A DNA stretch of 64,000 nucleotides from Pseudomonas sp. JAI120 (GCF_014207255.1 NZ_JACHCZ010000001.1:1228592-1292591); one strand, 5' to 3'; counted from the first letter of the stretch, positions 9,122 through 18,920 are shown. Program-made: numbers and translations. The notes: a model not told the origin generated them from the letters alone.

Positions 9122-9235
9122 CTTATTAATCTGTACTCTTGGAGGATTACAAACTAAGTGCTTCCAGCCTTGCAGAACAACGATTCTGCTCGACCTTCTT
9201 AACCAGTGCTAGGCTGTGCCCGACAAGTGCGACGA

Positions 9236-9264
9236 ATAGTATAGAGGGCCTGGAAACCCGTCAA
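9236..9264 (-). promoter_or_regulatory. Sigma70 promoter of the tRNA cluster
   Basis: Minus strand TTGACG, 17 bases, TACTAT, followed by a GC-rich discriminator TCGTCGC typical of stringently controlled stable RNA promoters. It lies about 115 bases upstream of tRNA-Arg. Confidence 0.75.
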
Positions 9265-9396
9265 ATCTTTTTTGAAAAAAATTCATTTTATTTAAGGGGT
9301 TAGGCCAATTTGCGGACCAAGCGCCTTTGCCCTCACGCCGTGGCGTGCGAGAATGCGCGCACTTTTCCTCCCCCTCTCGATGGTTAATCACGCGTA

Positions 9397-10251
9397 ATGA
9401 CTGCACAACTTATCGACGGCAAATCAATCGCCGCCAGCCTGCGCCAGCAGATCGCCAAACGAGTCACCGAGCGCAGCCAGCAAGGCTTGCGCACGCCTGG
9501 CCTCGCGGTGATCCTGGTCGGCAGCGATCCTGCCTCTCAGGTTTATGTCTCGCACAAGCGTAAAGACTGTGAAGAGGTCGGCTTTATTTCCAAGGCCTAC
9601 GACCTGCCTGCCGACACCACCCAGCAGGCCCTGACCGACCTGATCGACAGCCTCAACGACGACCCGGCGATGGATGGCATCCTCCTGCAATTGCCATTGC
9701 CCGCGCACCTGGACGCGTCCAAGCTGCTCGAGCGCATCCGCCCTGACAAAGACGTCGACGGTTTCCATCCTTATAACGTCGGCCGCCTGGCCCAGCGTAT
9801 CCCGCTGCTGCGCCCGTGCACGCCCAAAGGCATCATGACCCTGCTGGAAAGCACCGGTGTCGACCTGTACGGCCTCGATGCCGTCATCGTCGGCGCGTCC
9901 AACATCGTGGGCCGCCCCATGGCCATGGAATTGCTGCTGGCCGGTTGCACCGTCACCGTGACCCACCGTTTCACCAAGGATCTGGCCGGCCACGTTGGCC
10001 GAGCCGACCTGGTCGTCGTGGCCGCCGGGAAGCCGGGCCTGGTCAAGGGCGAATGGATCAAGGAAGGCGCCATCGTCATTGACGTGGGCATCAACCGCCA
10101 GGAAGACGGCAAGCTGGTCGGCGATGTGGTGTACGAGACCGCCCTGCCCCGAGCCGGCTGGATCACCCCGGTGCCGGGTGGCGTTGGCCCGATGACCCGT
10201 GCCTGCCTGCTGGAAAACACCCTGTACGCCGCAGAGACCCTGCACGGTTAA
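9397..10251 (+). CDS. folD: Bifunctional methylenetetrahydrofolate dehydrogenase / methenyltetrahydrofolate cyclohydrolase
   Basis: A 284-residue cytoplasmic enzyme of one-carbon metabolism that interconverts 5,10-methylene-, 5,10-methenyl- and 10-formyl-tetrahydrofolate using NADP. Signatures: catalytic Lys in [16 protein letters not shown], the substrate loop [14 protein letters not shown], the cofactor region [16 protein letters not shown] and the C-terminal [16 protein letters not shown]. Normal length. It faces the tRNA cluster across a 275-base gap; no strong Shine-Dalgarno is visible before the ATG. A clear terminator follows. Confidence 0.98.
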   Translation: MTAQLIDGKSIAASLRQQIAKRVTERSQQGLRTPGLAVILVGSDPASQVYVSHKRKDCEEVGFISKAYDLPADTTQQALTDLIDSLNDDPAMDGILLQLPLPAHLDASKLLERIRPDKDVDGFHPYNVGRLAQRIPLLRPCTPKGIMTLLESTGVDLYGLDAVIVGASNIVGRPMAMELLLAGCTVTVTHRFTKDLAGHVGRADLVVVAAGKPGLVKGEWIKEGAIVIDVGINRQEDGKLVGDVVYETALPRAGWITPVPGGVGPMTRACLLENTLYAAETLHG

Positions 10252-10267
10252 TAACCAGCCGTACTGA

Positions 10268-10298
10268 AAAAGCCCTGCCTTATCGCAGGGCTTTTTAT
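10268..10298 (+). terminator. Rho-independent terminator after folD
   Basis: AAAAGCCCTGC, loop CTTATC, GCAGGGCTTTTT: strong stem with T-tract on the plus strand and A-tract on the other side, so it could work in both directions. Confidence 0.9.
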
Positions 10299-10458
10299 TG
10301 CCCGGAAGAAAACCTGTTTTTTCTTAGTTTTTAAGCACTTTCGTCTGGTTTTAGAAGAACATTCGACAGTCTCTCGTCCATACTCCTAAAATGTAACGCC
10401 ATTTGTCACAAAACCCGTTTCCCAACGGTATTTCTTACTTTTTAGCGAGTTCATCCGC

Positions 10459-11382
10459 GTGAAAATTCGTCTTTCTATTGTCAGCCTATTTTTTGCTTTC
10501 ACCGGCACCTTTGCACACGCTGCCGAATCCGCCCTGGCGCCGCGGGATCCATCCAAACTCCAGATCGCTTCCGGCAGCGCCATGCTGGTGGACCTGCAAA
10601 CCAACAAGGTCATCTACGCCAGCAACCCCGACGTGGTGGTGCCTATCGCCTCGGTGAGCAAGCTGATGACGGGCCTGATCGTGCTTGAAGCCAAGCAGAA
10701 CATGGACGAGTACATCGACATCAACATCACCGACACGCCGGAAATGAAAGGCGTGTTCTCCCGCGTGAAAATCGGCAGCCAGATGCCGCGCAAGGAGATG
10801 TTGCTGATCGCCCTGATGTCATCGGAAAATCGTGCCGCCGCGAGCCTGGCGCACCACTATCCGGGCGGCTACGCGGCCTTCATTGCTGCGATGAACGCCA
10901 AGGCCAAGGCCCTGGGCATGACCAGCACCCATTATGTCGAGCCCACCGGCCTGTCGATCCACAACGTGTCCACCGCCCGCGACTTGAGCAAGCTGCTGGC
11001 CTATGCGCACAAATTTCCGATGCTGAGCCAGTTGAGCACCACCAAGGAAAAGACCGTGGCGTTCCGCAAGCCCAACTACACCCTGGGTTTCTCCAACACC
11101 GACCACCTGATCAACCGCGCCAACTGGGATATCAAGCTGACCAAGACCGGCTTTACCAACCAGGCCGGTCATTGCCTGGTGCTGGTCACCCGCATGGGTA
11201 ACCGTCCAGTATCGCTGGTAATCCTGGATGCTTTCGGCAAATTCACTCACTTTGCCGATGCCAGCCGAATCCGTAGCTGGGTCGAGACCGGCAAGGGTGG
11301 CTCGGTGCCGGACGTCGCGTTGCGCTACAAGGCTGACAAGAACCTGAAGAACCGTGCGAATGCGGCCGAAGTCCGCCGTTAA
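10459..11382 (+). CDS. pbpG: D-alanyl-D-alanine endopeptidase (PBP7 family)
   Basis: A 307-residue periplasmic penicillin-binding protein that cleaves D-Ala-meso-DAP cross-links. The start is a GTG; residues 1-21 form a signal peptide ending FAHA. The three penicillin-binding motifs are visible: SVSK (SxxK), SEN (SxN) and KTG. Length is typical for PBP7. A REP-like hairpin with a U-tract follows the stop and could terminate it. It stands alone between folD and a convergent lipoprotein gene. Confidence 0.95.
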   Translation: MKIRLSIVSLFFAFTGTFAHAAESALAPRDPSKLQIASGSAMLVDLQTNKVIYASNPDVVVPIASVSKLMTGLIVLEAKQNMDEYIDINITDTPEMKGVFSRVKIGSQMPRKEMLLIALMSSENRAAASLAHHYPGGYAAFIAAMNAKAKALGMTSTHYVEPTGLSIHNVSTARDLSKLLAYAHKFPMLSQLSTTKEKTVAFRKPNYTLGFSNTDHLINRANWDIKLTKTGFTNQAGHCLVLVTRMGNRPVSLVILDAFGKFTHFADASRIRSWVETGKGGSVPDVALRYKADKNLKNRANAAEVRR

Positions 11383-11400
11383 AGAACACCGAGAAACTCA

Positions 11401-11433
11401 TGTGGGAGGCGTTTGCCTGCCCCCCACATTTTT
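11401..11433 (+). terminator. REP-like hairpin serving as terminator for pbpG
   Basis: TGTGGGAGGC ... GCCCCCCACA-type stem followed by TTTTTATC. The stem resembles the GTGGGAGG REP family of this genome but has a changed core. It overlaps the stop codon of the convergent gene at 11432. Confidence 0.6.
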
Positions 11434-12094
11434 ATCTGTGCTCCGCCAACACTTTGAGCGCCTGCGCCGCCGCCCGCTCCTGCCCGGCCTGGGCCGTTGC
11501 GTTCGCCGAATCCCGCCAGCGCTGCGCATCCACATTGGCTGGCAATTGGCTCGGGCGCTGGGTGAGGATGGCCCAGTGCCCGGCGCTATTCCACTTCGAC
11601 TCAAAGTCGCTGAAGCTCATCAGCAGGCGTCGGTCCATGCCTGAGCGCAACAGCACCGTGCTTTTCTGCTGGTTGAAACCCACCACGACCACGTAGTGCG
11701 CGTCAGACAACAGGCCGCCGCCAATCCGCGCCATCACCGGGTAACCCGCCGTCACCTGCGCCAGTACCGCGGTCAGCTTGGCATCCAGCGGGTACACCAT
11801 CAGCCCGTACTCACGGGCCAGCACCTGCATGTTGCGCTCCAGGTCCGCTTCACCGCCCGGCAAATGCAACGGCTTATCCAGCAAGCCCGGTGTCATCACA
11901 ATGCCTTGTTGCGACAGCATGCTGGCTAACGCTGTAGGACCGCTCTGATAAGCCTCGCTGCGAAAGGTCGGCACACCATTGAGTTCGACACGTTCCGGCA
12001 GGCCCGGAAGTTTCGACGGGTGCCCGGAACACGCTGCGAGCCCCAGGGCACAAGCCAGCAACAAGGATGTTTTAAGGTTCGACCGTAACCGCAA
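11432..12094 (-). CDS. Lipoprotein with C39-like cysteine-protease fold but Cys replaced by Ser
   Basis: 220 residues starting at a TTG codon preceded by AAGAGAG. Signal sequence with lipobox LAAC at about residue 22, so a lipoprotein. Residues about 40-190 look like a papain-like C39 domain: the segment EAYQSGPTALASML matches the usual Q-x-x-x-C-G-P-x-A-L-A active-site helix, but the catalytic Cys position is Ser; the His region DAHYVVVVGFN and a Trp-containing end (GHWAILT) are kept. Either an inactive relative that binds peptide or a changed nucleophile. It is convergent with pbpG. Function unknown. Confidence 0.8.
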   Translation of the reverse strand: MRLRSNLKTSLLLACALGLAACSGHPSKLPGLPERVELNGVPTFRSEAYQSGPTALASMLSQQGIVMTPGLLDKPLHLPGGEADLERNMQVLAREYGLMVYPLDAKLTAVLAQVTAGYPVMARIGGGLLSDAHYVVVVGFNQQKSTVLLRSGMDRRLLMSFSDFESKWNSAGHWAILTQRPSQLPANVDAQRWRDSANATAQAGQERAAAQALKVLAEHR

Positions 12095-12305
12095 TTTTTT
12101 ACTCTCTTGATCAACTGCCGGTGAGGGCCCTGATCATAGGACGCTCTGCCACGCGGGTATAGCCCATAGGCTCAGTAAAGCGTCGCGGATAGAGCAAACG
12201 AGTTGGACGAACACGACCATTGGTCAATAGCAGGCAACCACCGGGTAGCTAGACTGTCCATTGAGAAGACTGTGTGTGCCCCCTGCGGGGCGAAAGGAGG
12301 CCAAA

Positions 12306-12467
12306 ATGAGCCTTGCAACAACGATTTTCCTGTTGATCTGCGGATGGCTGGCGGTAGCCGCCGCCATGTTGTGGGGGGTGTTGCGCATTACCCGTCGGCA
12401 CCACCACCCCCACGTCAAACCTGCGGCACCTGCCAAGCCCCATAGAGCGGCGGTGCACCACGCCTAG
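12306..12467 (+). CDS. Small single-pass membrane protein with His-rich tail
   Basis: A 53-residue protein with a strong AAAGGAGG ribosome-binding site 6 bases before the ATG. Residues 4-27 form one hydrophobic helix (TTIFLLICGWLAVAAAMLWGV); the tail is rich in Arg, His, Lys and Pro (RRHHHPH ... HRAAVHHA). The stop codon overlaps the end of the convergent lipoprotein gene by four bases. I do not recognise the family. The histidines suggest metal binding or a basic cytoplasmic tail, which is only a guess. Confidence 0.7.
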   Translation: MSLATTIFLLICGWLAVAAAMLWGVLRITRRHHHPHVKPAAPAKPHRAAVHHA

Positions 12468-12874
12468 CCAGGCATGCAACTGAAATCCTGAGTCGCTGCA
12501 ACTTCCTTACCGTGCCCATCCCTCAGGGATGCGCGCACGGTGGTGCCCAGGCTCGACTCCACCAGGGTGTAATGCTCACCTGCCTTGAAATCCTTGTACT
12601 CGACCCGGCCCTGGCAGTCCTGCTGGTTGTCGTCGCCCGGCTCTTCCTCGAATAACGTCACGTCCAAGCGGTGATCCCCGGGTGTCACTTCGAAAAAGCG
12701 CCCGTCATCTACCCGCTTGCCGTCCACACGTTCGGCCATCAGGTCGTTCGGCGCTTCTTCTTTCAAGCCAATCCAGGCTTCGCTGGGGTCCGCCTTGGGA
12801 ATTGGGCCGGCACAGGCTGACAACAACAAAACAGCACCTAGGGCGGGGATCAACAATAAAGGTTTGAGTGACAT
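12464..12874 (-). CDS. Hypothetical lipoprotein
   Basis: 136 residues from the ATG at 12872-12874, preceded by GGAG. N-terminus MSLKPLLLIPALGAVLLLSAC is a lipoprotein signal with lipobox LSAC. The body contains GDHRLDVTLFEEE and two further cysteines (QQDCQG and FSCMPG) that could form a disulfide. An upstream in-frame ATG would add 38 residues without a signal sequence, so the shorter start is preferred. No known function recognised. Confidence 0.8.
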   Translation of the reverse strand: MSLKPLLLIPALGAVLLLSACAGPIPKADPSEAWIGLKEEAPNDLMAERVDGKRVDDGRFFEVTPGDHRLDVTLFEEEPGDDNQQDCQGRVEYKDFKAGEHYTLVESSLGTTVRASLRDGHGKEVAATQDFSCMPG

Positions 12875-13081
12875 GGCAGGGCTCCAAAGAACATCAGTTA
12901 AAGGACAAGTCGTCCGATGGGATGCAAGCTTGGGCAGCCACGCCTTGTAGAACAAATGAATCCATATGAAACGATCTTCAGCCCTCACCTAAATGTTCCT
13001 TCACCTGGCTGAAAGGCGCGTGTTAGGTGGGTCGGGCAAGACTGCCGGGGTTTGCAATCCTGCTCCCTCGGAGGTTCACGC

Positions 13082-16000
13082 ATGCTCGGGCTGGTAAAGA
13101 CCGCACTGCAAAAGCCCTACACGTTTATCGTGTTGGCCATATTCATCTGCATCATCGGGCCGATGGCGGCCCTGCGAACACCCACTGACGTGTTTCCCGA
13201 TATCGGCATCCCTGTGGTCGCCGTGGTCTGGCAGTACAACGGTCTGTCGCCGGACGCCATGGCCGGTCGGGTGATCTACACCTACGAACGCTCCCTGAGC
13301 ACTACCGTCAACGACATCGAACATATCGAATCGCAATCCCTGCCCGGCATGGGCATCGTGAAGATTTTCTTCCAGCCCGGCGTCGACATCCGCACCGCCA
13401 ACGCCCAAGTGACCGCCGTGTCACAAACCGTGCTCAAGCAGATGCCACCGGGTATCACGCCGCCGCTGATCCTCAACTACAGCGCCTCCACGGTGCCGAT
13501 CCTGCAAATGGCGTTCTCCAGCCCGACGCTGTCGGAAGCCAGGATTCGCGACCTGGTGCAGAACAATATCCGCCTGCCTCTCAGCGCCCTGCCCGGCCTG
13601 GCCATGCCCACGCCAATGGGCGGCAAACAGCGGCAGATCACCCTCGACCTCGACCCCCAGGCGTTGGCAGCCAAAGGTTTGTCGGCCCAGGACGTGGGCA
13701 ATGCCCTGGCGCTGCAGAACCAGATCATCCCGGTGGGCACCGCCAAACTCGGCCCCAACGAATACACGATCCTGCTCAACAACAGTCCCAAGGCCATCGA
13801 TGAGCTCAACGACCTGCCGATCAAGACCGTCGACGGCGCGCTGATCACCATCGGCCAGGTCGCCCACGTGCGCGACGGCTCGCCGCCGCAGACCAACATC
13901 GTGCGCGTCGACGGCCATCGCGCGGTGCTGATGCCGGCATTGAAAAACGGCAGCATTTCCACCCTGTCGATCATCGACGGTATCCGCCAGATGCTACCGC
14001 GCATCAACGAAACCCTGCCGCCGTCACTGAAGACCTCGCTGCTGGGCGACGCCTCGGTATTCGTCAAGCAATCGGTGGGCAGCGTGGCCCAGGAAGGCAT
14101 CATCGCCGCGCTGCTGACCAGTGCGATGATCCTGCTGTTCCTCGGCAGCTGGCGCTCCACGCTCATTATCGCGGCGTCAATTCCCCTGGCGGTACTATCG
14201 GCCATTGCGCTGCTGGCGGTCAGCGGGCAAACCCTCAACGTCATGACCCTCGGCGGGCTGGCGTTGGCCGTAGGGATCCTGGTGGACGACGCCACGGTGA
14301 CCATCGAAAACATCAACTGGCACCTGGAGCAAGGCAAGCCGGTGAAGACCGCGATCCTCGACGGTGCCGCGCAAATTGTCGGCCCGGCGTTCGTCTCGTT
14401 GCTGTGCATCTGCATCGTGTTCGTGCCGATGTTCCTGCTGCAAGGCATCGCCGGTTATCTGTTCCGGCCGATGGCGCTGGCGGTGATCTTCGCCATGGCC
14501 AGCTCATTCATTCTTTCGCGCACTCTGGTGCCGACGCTGGCGATGTTCCTGCTCAAGCCACATATACCGGAGCCAGGTGCCGGGCATCATCCTGAAGATG
14601 CATTCATCAACCACCATGAGGGCGAGCAGCACACGAAACCGCGCAATGCCACGCTGCAAGCCGTGCTGAATTTCCAGCAAGGTTTCGAGCGCCACTTCTC
14701 GAATATCCGCGACACCTACCATGGCTTGCTGACGTTGGCCCTGGGTCATCGCAAGCGCTTTATCGTGGGCTTTCTGGCCTGTGTGCTCGCCTCATTCCTG
14801 CTGTTGCCCAGCCTTGGCCAGGACTTTTTCCCGGCGACGGATGCCGGTGCGCTGGCCCTGCATGTGCGCCTGCCGCTGGGCACGCGCATCGAAGAAAGCG
14901 CCGCCGCCTTCGACCGCATCGAAGCGCGGATCCGTGAGGTCATCCCTGCCGAGGAACTGGACACCATCGTCGACAACATTGGCATCCCGCTCAGCGGCAT
15001 CGACATGGCCTACAGCAGCAGCGGCACCATCGGCCCGCAGGATGGCGACATTCAGGTCAGCCTGAAAAAACACCACGCGCCCACCGCCGACTACGTGAAA
15101 AAACTGCGTGAAGCGCTGCCGCAAAGTTTCCCCGGCAGCCACTTCGCGTTCCTGCCGGCGGACATCAGCAGCCAGATCCTCAACTTCGGCGCGCCGGCGC
15201 CGCTGGACGTGAAAATCTCCGGGCGCAGCGAGGCAGAAAACCGCGCCTATGCCATCGAGCTGGAACGTCGCCTGCAACACGTACCCGGCATCGCCGACCT
15301 GCGCATCCAGCAGTCCACCGGCTACCCGTCGCTGCAGGTGAATGTCGACCGCATGCGCGCCAACGGCCTGGGCATTACCGAGCGCGACGTGACCAACAGC
15401 ATGGTTGCCTCCCTCGCCGGCAGTTCGCAGACCGCGCCGACCTTCTGGCTCAACCCGGCCACTGGCGTGTCCTATTCCATCGTCGCCGCCACCCCGCAAT
15501 ACCGGCTCGACAGCCTGCCGTCACTGGAAGCGCTGCCCGTCACCGGCGCCGATGGCCAGTCGCAGATCCTCGGCGGCGTGGCAACCATCTCCCGCGTGCA
15601 AAGCCCGGCAGTGGTGACCCACTACAACATCGAACCGACCCTGGACCTGTACGCCAACGTGCAGGGCCGCGACCTCGGCGGCGTGGCCCGCGACGTGCAA
15701 AAAGTGCTGGATGACACCGCGCATATGCGCCCCAAAGGCTCGGTGATCAGCCTGCATGGGCAGATCGATGCGCTGCATGAAGCCTTCAGCGGCTTGAGCT
15801 TTGGCCTGCTCGGTGCGGTGGTGCTGATCTACCTGCTGATCGTGGTCAACTTCCAGTCGTGGGCCGACCCATTCGTAATCATCACCGCGTTGCCGGCGGC
15901 GCTCGCAGGGATCGTGTGGATGCTGTTCCTCAGCGGTACCTCATTGTCGGTGCCGGCGCTCACCGGAGCCATCTTGTGCATGGGCGTAGCCACGGCCAAC

Positions 16001-16303
16001 TCGATCCTGGTGGTGAGCTTCTGCCGTGAGCGCCTGGCCGAACATGGTGATGCGTTGAAGGCCGCCATGGAGGCCGGTTACACGCGCTTCCGCCCGGTGT
16101 GCATGACCGCCCTGGCGATGATCATCGGCATGTTGCCCCTGGCGATTTCCGAGGAGCAGAACGCCCCGCTCGGGCGCGCCGTTATCGGCGGTTTGATCTT
16201 CGCCACTCTCGCCACGTTGTTGTTTGTTCCCGTGGTCTTCAGCCTGGTCCACGGTCGTCACCCTACTCGCGCAGTTGCAGGAGAAACCCCACATGTCGTC
16301 TGA
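13082..16303 (+). CDS. RND efflux transporter permease subunit
   Basis: A 1073-residue inner-membrane proton-driven pump of the AcrB/HAE superfamily, with the usual 12 membrane helices and two large periplasmic loops. N-terminus MLGLVKTALQKPYTFIVLAIF; the TM4 proton relay is visible as VDDATVTIENI (Asp402-Asp403). A short His/Glu-rich cytoplasmic insert lies near residues 495-525 (HHPEDAFINHHEGEQH). GGAGG precedes the ATG at 13082; a longer upstream start lacks a site. First gene of a permease-adaptor-channel operon, an order different from the usual adaptor-first one. Substrate cannot be told; no regulator gene is adjacent. Confidence 0.93.
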   Translation: MLGLVKTALQKPYTFIVLAIFICIIGPMAALRTPTDVFPDIGIPVVAVVWQYNGLSPDAMAGRVIYTYERSLSTTVNDIEHIESQSLPGMGIVKIFFQPGVDIRTANAQVTAVSQTVLKQMPPGITPPLILNYSASTVPILQMAFSSPTLSEARIRDLVQNNIRLPLSALPGLAMPTPMGGKQRQITLDLDPQALAAKGLSAQDVGNALALQNQIIPVGTAKLGPNEYTILLNNSPKAIDELNDLPIKTVDGALITIGQVAHVRDGSPPQTNIVRVDGHRAVLMPALKNGSISTLSIIDGIRQMLPRINETLPPSLKTSLLGDASVFVKQSVGSVAQEGIIAALLTSAMILLFLGSWRSTLIIAASIPLAVLSAIALLAVSGQTLNVMTLGGLALAVGILVDDATVTIENINWHLEQGKPVKTAILDGAAQIVGPAFVSLLCICIVFVPMFLLQGIAGYLFRPMALAVIFAMASSFILSRTLVPTLAMFLLKPHIPEPGAGHHPEDAFINHHEGEQHTKPRNATLQAVLNFQQGFERHFSNIRDTYHGLLTLALGHRKRFIVGFLACVLASFLLLPSLGQDFFPATDAGALALHVRLPLGTRIEESAAAFDRIEARIREVIPAEELDTIVDNIGIPLSGIDMAYSSSGTIGPQDGDIQVSLKKHHAPTADYVKKLREALPQSFPGSHFAFLPADISSQILNFGAPAPLDVKISGRSEAENRAYAIELERRLQHVPGIADLRIQQSTGYPSLQVNVDRMRANGLGITERDVTNSMVASLAGSSQTAPTFWLNPATGVSYSIVAATPQYRLDSLPSLEALPVTGADGQSQILGGVATISRVQSPAVVTHYNIEPTLDLYANVQGRDLGGVARDVQKVLDDTAHMRPKGSVISLHGQIDALHEAFSGLSFGLLGAVVLIYLLIVVNFQSWADPFVIITALPAALAGIVWMLFLSGTSLSVPALTGAILCMGVATANSILVVSFCRERLAEHGDALKAAMEAGYTRFRPVCMTALAMIIGMLPLAISEEQNAPLGRAVIGGLIFATLATLLFVPVVFSLVHGRHPTRAVAGETPHVV

Positions 16304-17459
16304 TCACAAACCCTCGCGCAAGCGTCTGATGCTCATGGGTGTCGGCGGCCTGACCCTGGCCGCCCTGCTGGTCGCCAACGGCCTGCATGCCCGTACGCTG
16401 CACGAACAATCGGTCACCGCCTGGACCGAGACCGCCGCCATTCCGCACGTGATGGTGTTCCAGCCCAAGCAGAATGTGGCCGGCGATACCTTGCGACTGC
16501 CGGCGCACCTGGAAGCCTGGAGCAAGGCGCCGATCCACGCCCGGGTCAGCGGTTACCTGAAGGATTGGAAAGTCGATATCGGCAGCCACGTCAGCGCCGG
16601 GCAAGTCCTCGCGGAAATCGACAGCCCCGACCTTGATCAACAGCTGGCGCAGACCCATGCACGCCTGGTGCAGGAACAGGCCAACGCACGCCTGGCCGAA
16701 ACCACCGCCACGCGTTGGCAAAACCTGCTGGCCAGCCATTCGGTATCGCGCCAGGAGGCGGATGAAAAAACCTCCAACGCCGCTGCCGCCAAGGCCAACG
16801 CCGAGGCCGCCGCTGCCGACTATGCAAGGCTGTCGGCACTGGAAAGCTACAAGACCCTTCGCGCCCCGTTCGCCGGTACCATCACCGCGCGCAACACCGA
16901 TATCGGCCAGTTGATCAAGGCCGACACCGACAGCGATCCGGAACTGTTCAACATTGCCGACACCCACCAATTGCGCCTCTATGTGCCGGTGCCGCAGAAC
17001 TACGCGGCGGTCATCCATCCCGGCCTTGAAGCCGAGCTGACCGTGCCCGAGCATCCCGGCAAGCACTTCAAGGCGCGCTTGATCGGTGATTCCACCGCCA
17101 TCGACCGCCGTTCCGGCACCCTGCTCGCCCAGTTCGTCGCCGACAACCCCGACGGAGAACTGCTGCCCGGTGATTATGCCGAAGCCACCCTGCCGATTCC
17201 GGCCGATACCCATGGCGTGAGCATCCCGGCCAGCGCGCTGATCTTCCGCGCCCAGGGCACGCAGGTGGCGGTGCTGGATAGGCAGAACCATGTGCACCTG
17301 CAAGCCATCCATATTGGCCTCGACCTGGGCGAACGCCTGGTGATAGACCAAGGCTTGAAACCCGCCGACCGCATCGTCGACAACCCGCCCGATGCCCTGC
17401 GCGAAGGCGACCCGGTGCAACTGGCCGACGCCGGAGGTGCGCATGCGCCCAAGGCTTAA
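16293..17459 (+). CDS. RND efflux periplasmic adaptor (membrane fusion protein)
   Basis: 388 residues. A single hydrophobic N-terminal segment (about 14-32, LMLMGVGGLTLAALLVANG) anchors or exports it. The HlyD-like core shows the lipoyl half-motifs (APIHARVSGYLKDWKVDIGSHVSAGQVLAEID and LRAPFAGTITARNTDIGQLI), an alpha-hairpin rich in Ala and Glu at about 110-180, and a beta-barrel after it. The start overlaps the permease end by 11 bases and its own end overlaps the next gene, so the three are translationally linked. It links pump and outer-membrane channel. Confidence 0.93.
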   Translation: MSSDHKPSRKRLMLMGVGGLTLAALLVANGLHARTLHEQSVTAWTETAAIPHVMVFQPKQNVAGDTLRLPAHLEAWSKAPIHARVSGYLKDWKVDIGSHVSAGQVLAEIDSPDLDQQLAQTHARLVQEQANARLAETTATRWQNLLASHSVSRQEADEKTSNAAAAKANAEAAAADYARLSALESYKTLRAPFAGTITARNTDIGQLIKADTDSDPELFNIADTHQLRLYVPVPQNYAAVIHPGLEAELTVPEHPGKHFKARLIGDSTAIDRRSGTLLAQFVADNPDGELLPGDYAEATLPIPADTHGVSIPASALIFRAQGTQVAVLDRQNHVHLQAIHIGLDLGERLVIDQGLKPADRIVDNPPDALREGDPVQLADAGGAHAPKA

Positions 17460-17482
17460 GGTGCGCATGCGCACAGGGCTTA
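17435..17482 (+). repeat. 24-base tandem duplication at the adaptor/channel gene junction
   Basis: The unit GGTGCGCATGCGC plus a C/A/G-rich stretch and GGCTTAA occurs twice in tandem, with a few mismatches. The first copy carries the adaptor stop and one ATG of the channel gene; the second carries another in-frame ATG. Confidence 0.7.
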
Positions 17483-18885
17483 AACCGCTCGCCGCGTTGA
17501 TGCTGCTGGCACTGCAAGGCTGCTCGATGGCGCCGACCTACAAGGTGCCGTCGATCGACCTGCCGGCCAACTACCGCGAACAGACCAGCGATGGTCCCTG
17601 GCACAGCGCGCAGCCGTCCGACCAACTGGCCCCCGAATGGTGGAAGCTCTACAACGATTCGCGCCTGAATGACCTGCAGCAGCAACTGCTCAAGGCCAAC
17701 CCGGACCTGGCGGCGGCGCTGGCGCACTTCGATGCTTCCCAAGCCTATGCCAGTCAGTTGCATGCCGGGCTGTTCCCGCAGATCACCGCCAGCGCACAGC
17801 CGCTGCGCCAGCGGCAATCGGATTCGCGACCGTTGCGGGGGGATACGCAACCGTCGGTGTACAACAGCAACACCGCCGGTTTTTCGTTGAGTTATGACCT
17901 GGACCTGTGGGGCAAAATCCGCAACCAGGTCGCGGCCGGTGATGCCCAGGCGCAAGCGTCCGGGGATGACCTGGCGGTGGCGCGCCTGAGTTTGCAACGT
18001 CAGTTGGCGACCTTGTACGTGCAGCTCAATGGGCTGGATGCGCAGACCCGGATTCTCACTGGCTCATTGGACGATTTCAGCCAGGCGTTGCAACTGACCC
18101 GCAGCCGCTACGAGGGCCAGATAGCCTCGGAGCTGGACCTGACCCGTGCGCAAAATCAACTGGCGCAGGCCAAGGCGCAATTGGATGAGGTGCGCGCGCA
18201 ACGCAACCTCACCGAGCACGCCATCGGTGAGTTGGTGGGCGTGGCAGCCAGCGACTTTACGCTGCCGCCCGGCCAGCAACTGATCACCCTGCCGGGGGTT
18301 CCGTCGCAGCTGCCAAGCCACTTGCTGCAACGTCGCCCGGATATTGCGGCGGCAGAGCGCCGGGTGTTTGCGGCCAACGCGAATATCGGCGTGGCCAAGG
18401 CGGCGTGGTATCCGGACTTCAGCTTGACCGGGTTGATCGGCGGGCAAACGCAGGGCGTGGGGAATTTGCTCTCGGCGGGTAATCGGTATTGGGCGCTGGG
18501 GCCGTTGATGAATGTGCCGATCTTTGATGGCGGGCGCCTGAGTGCCAATGAACGCCAGGCCAAGGCCGAGTTTGAAGAGGCGTCCGCGCAGTATCGCAGC
18601 CGGGTGCTGAAGGCCGTGCGCGAGGTGGAAGATAACCTCGCGCAACTGCGGGATCTGCAGCAGGAAGCGCAGGATGAGCAAGCGGCGGCGGACGCGGCGC
18701 AACACACGCAATCGCTGGCGATGAACAGCTATCAAGCGGGTGCGGTGAGTTACCTGGATGTGGTGACAGCGCAGACGGCGGCGTTGCAAGCGCAGCGGAC
18801 ATTGCAGGCGGTGCAGACGCGGCAGTTGCAGGCCAGTGTAGGACTCGTGACTGCACTCGGCGGCGGCTGGCAACCGGGCGCCTGA
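17443..18885 (+). CDS. RND efflux outer-membrane channel lipoprotein (OprM/NodT family)
   Basis: 480 residues from the ATG at 17443, just after CCGGAGGTGCGC; a second in-frame ATG at 17467 is also possible because a 24-base stretch is duplicated here. Signal with lipobox LALQGC, then MAPTYKVPSIDLPANY typical of OprM-type proteins. Two repeated OEP domains of coiled-coil helices follow (for example TRSRYEGQIASELDLTRAQNQLAQAK and AMNSYQAGAVSYLDVVTAQTAAL). Forms the trimeric exit duct for the pump encoded upstream. Confidence 0.93.
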   Translation: MRPRLKVRMRTGLKPLAALMLLALQGCSMAPTYKVPSIDLPANYREQTSDGPWHSAQPSDQLAPEWWKLYNDSRLNDLQQQLLKANPDLAAALAHFDASQAYASQLHAGLFPQITASAQPLRQRQSDSRPLRGDTQPSVYNSNTAGFSLSYDLDLWGKIRNQVAAGDAQAQASGDDLAVARLSLQRQLATLYVQLNGLDAQTRILTGSLDDFSQALQLTRSRYEGQIASELDLTRAQNQLAQAKAQLDEVRAQRNLTEHAIGELVGVAASDFTLPPGQQLITLPGVPSQLPSHLLQRRPDIAAAERRVFAANANIGVAKAAWYPDFSLTGLIGGQTQGVGNLLSAGNRYWALGPLMNVPIFDGGRLSANERQAKAEFEEASAQYRSRVLKAVREVEDNLAQLRDLQQEAQDEQAAADAAQHTQSLAMNSYQAGAVSYLDVVTAQTAALQAQRTLQAVQTRQLQASVGLVTALGGGWQPGA

Positions 18886-18920
18886 CATCCCCCCCAGGCA
18901 CAGTTCAGGCTAAATGCAGG

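Noticed and set aside
8519..9129. Several short frames with the phrase GGRSSVGRARDCDSRCRGFDPLRPPH or DEGDRTLDNGSHNPVLYQLSYAHH
   Set aside because: These are translations of tRNA genes, a common false annotation.
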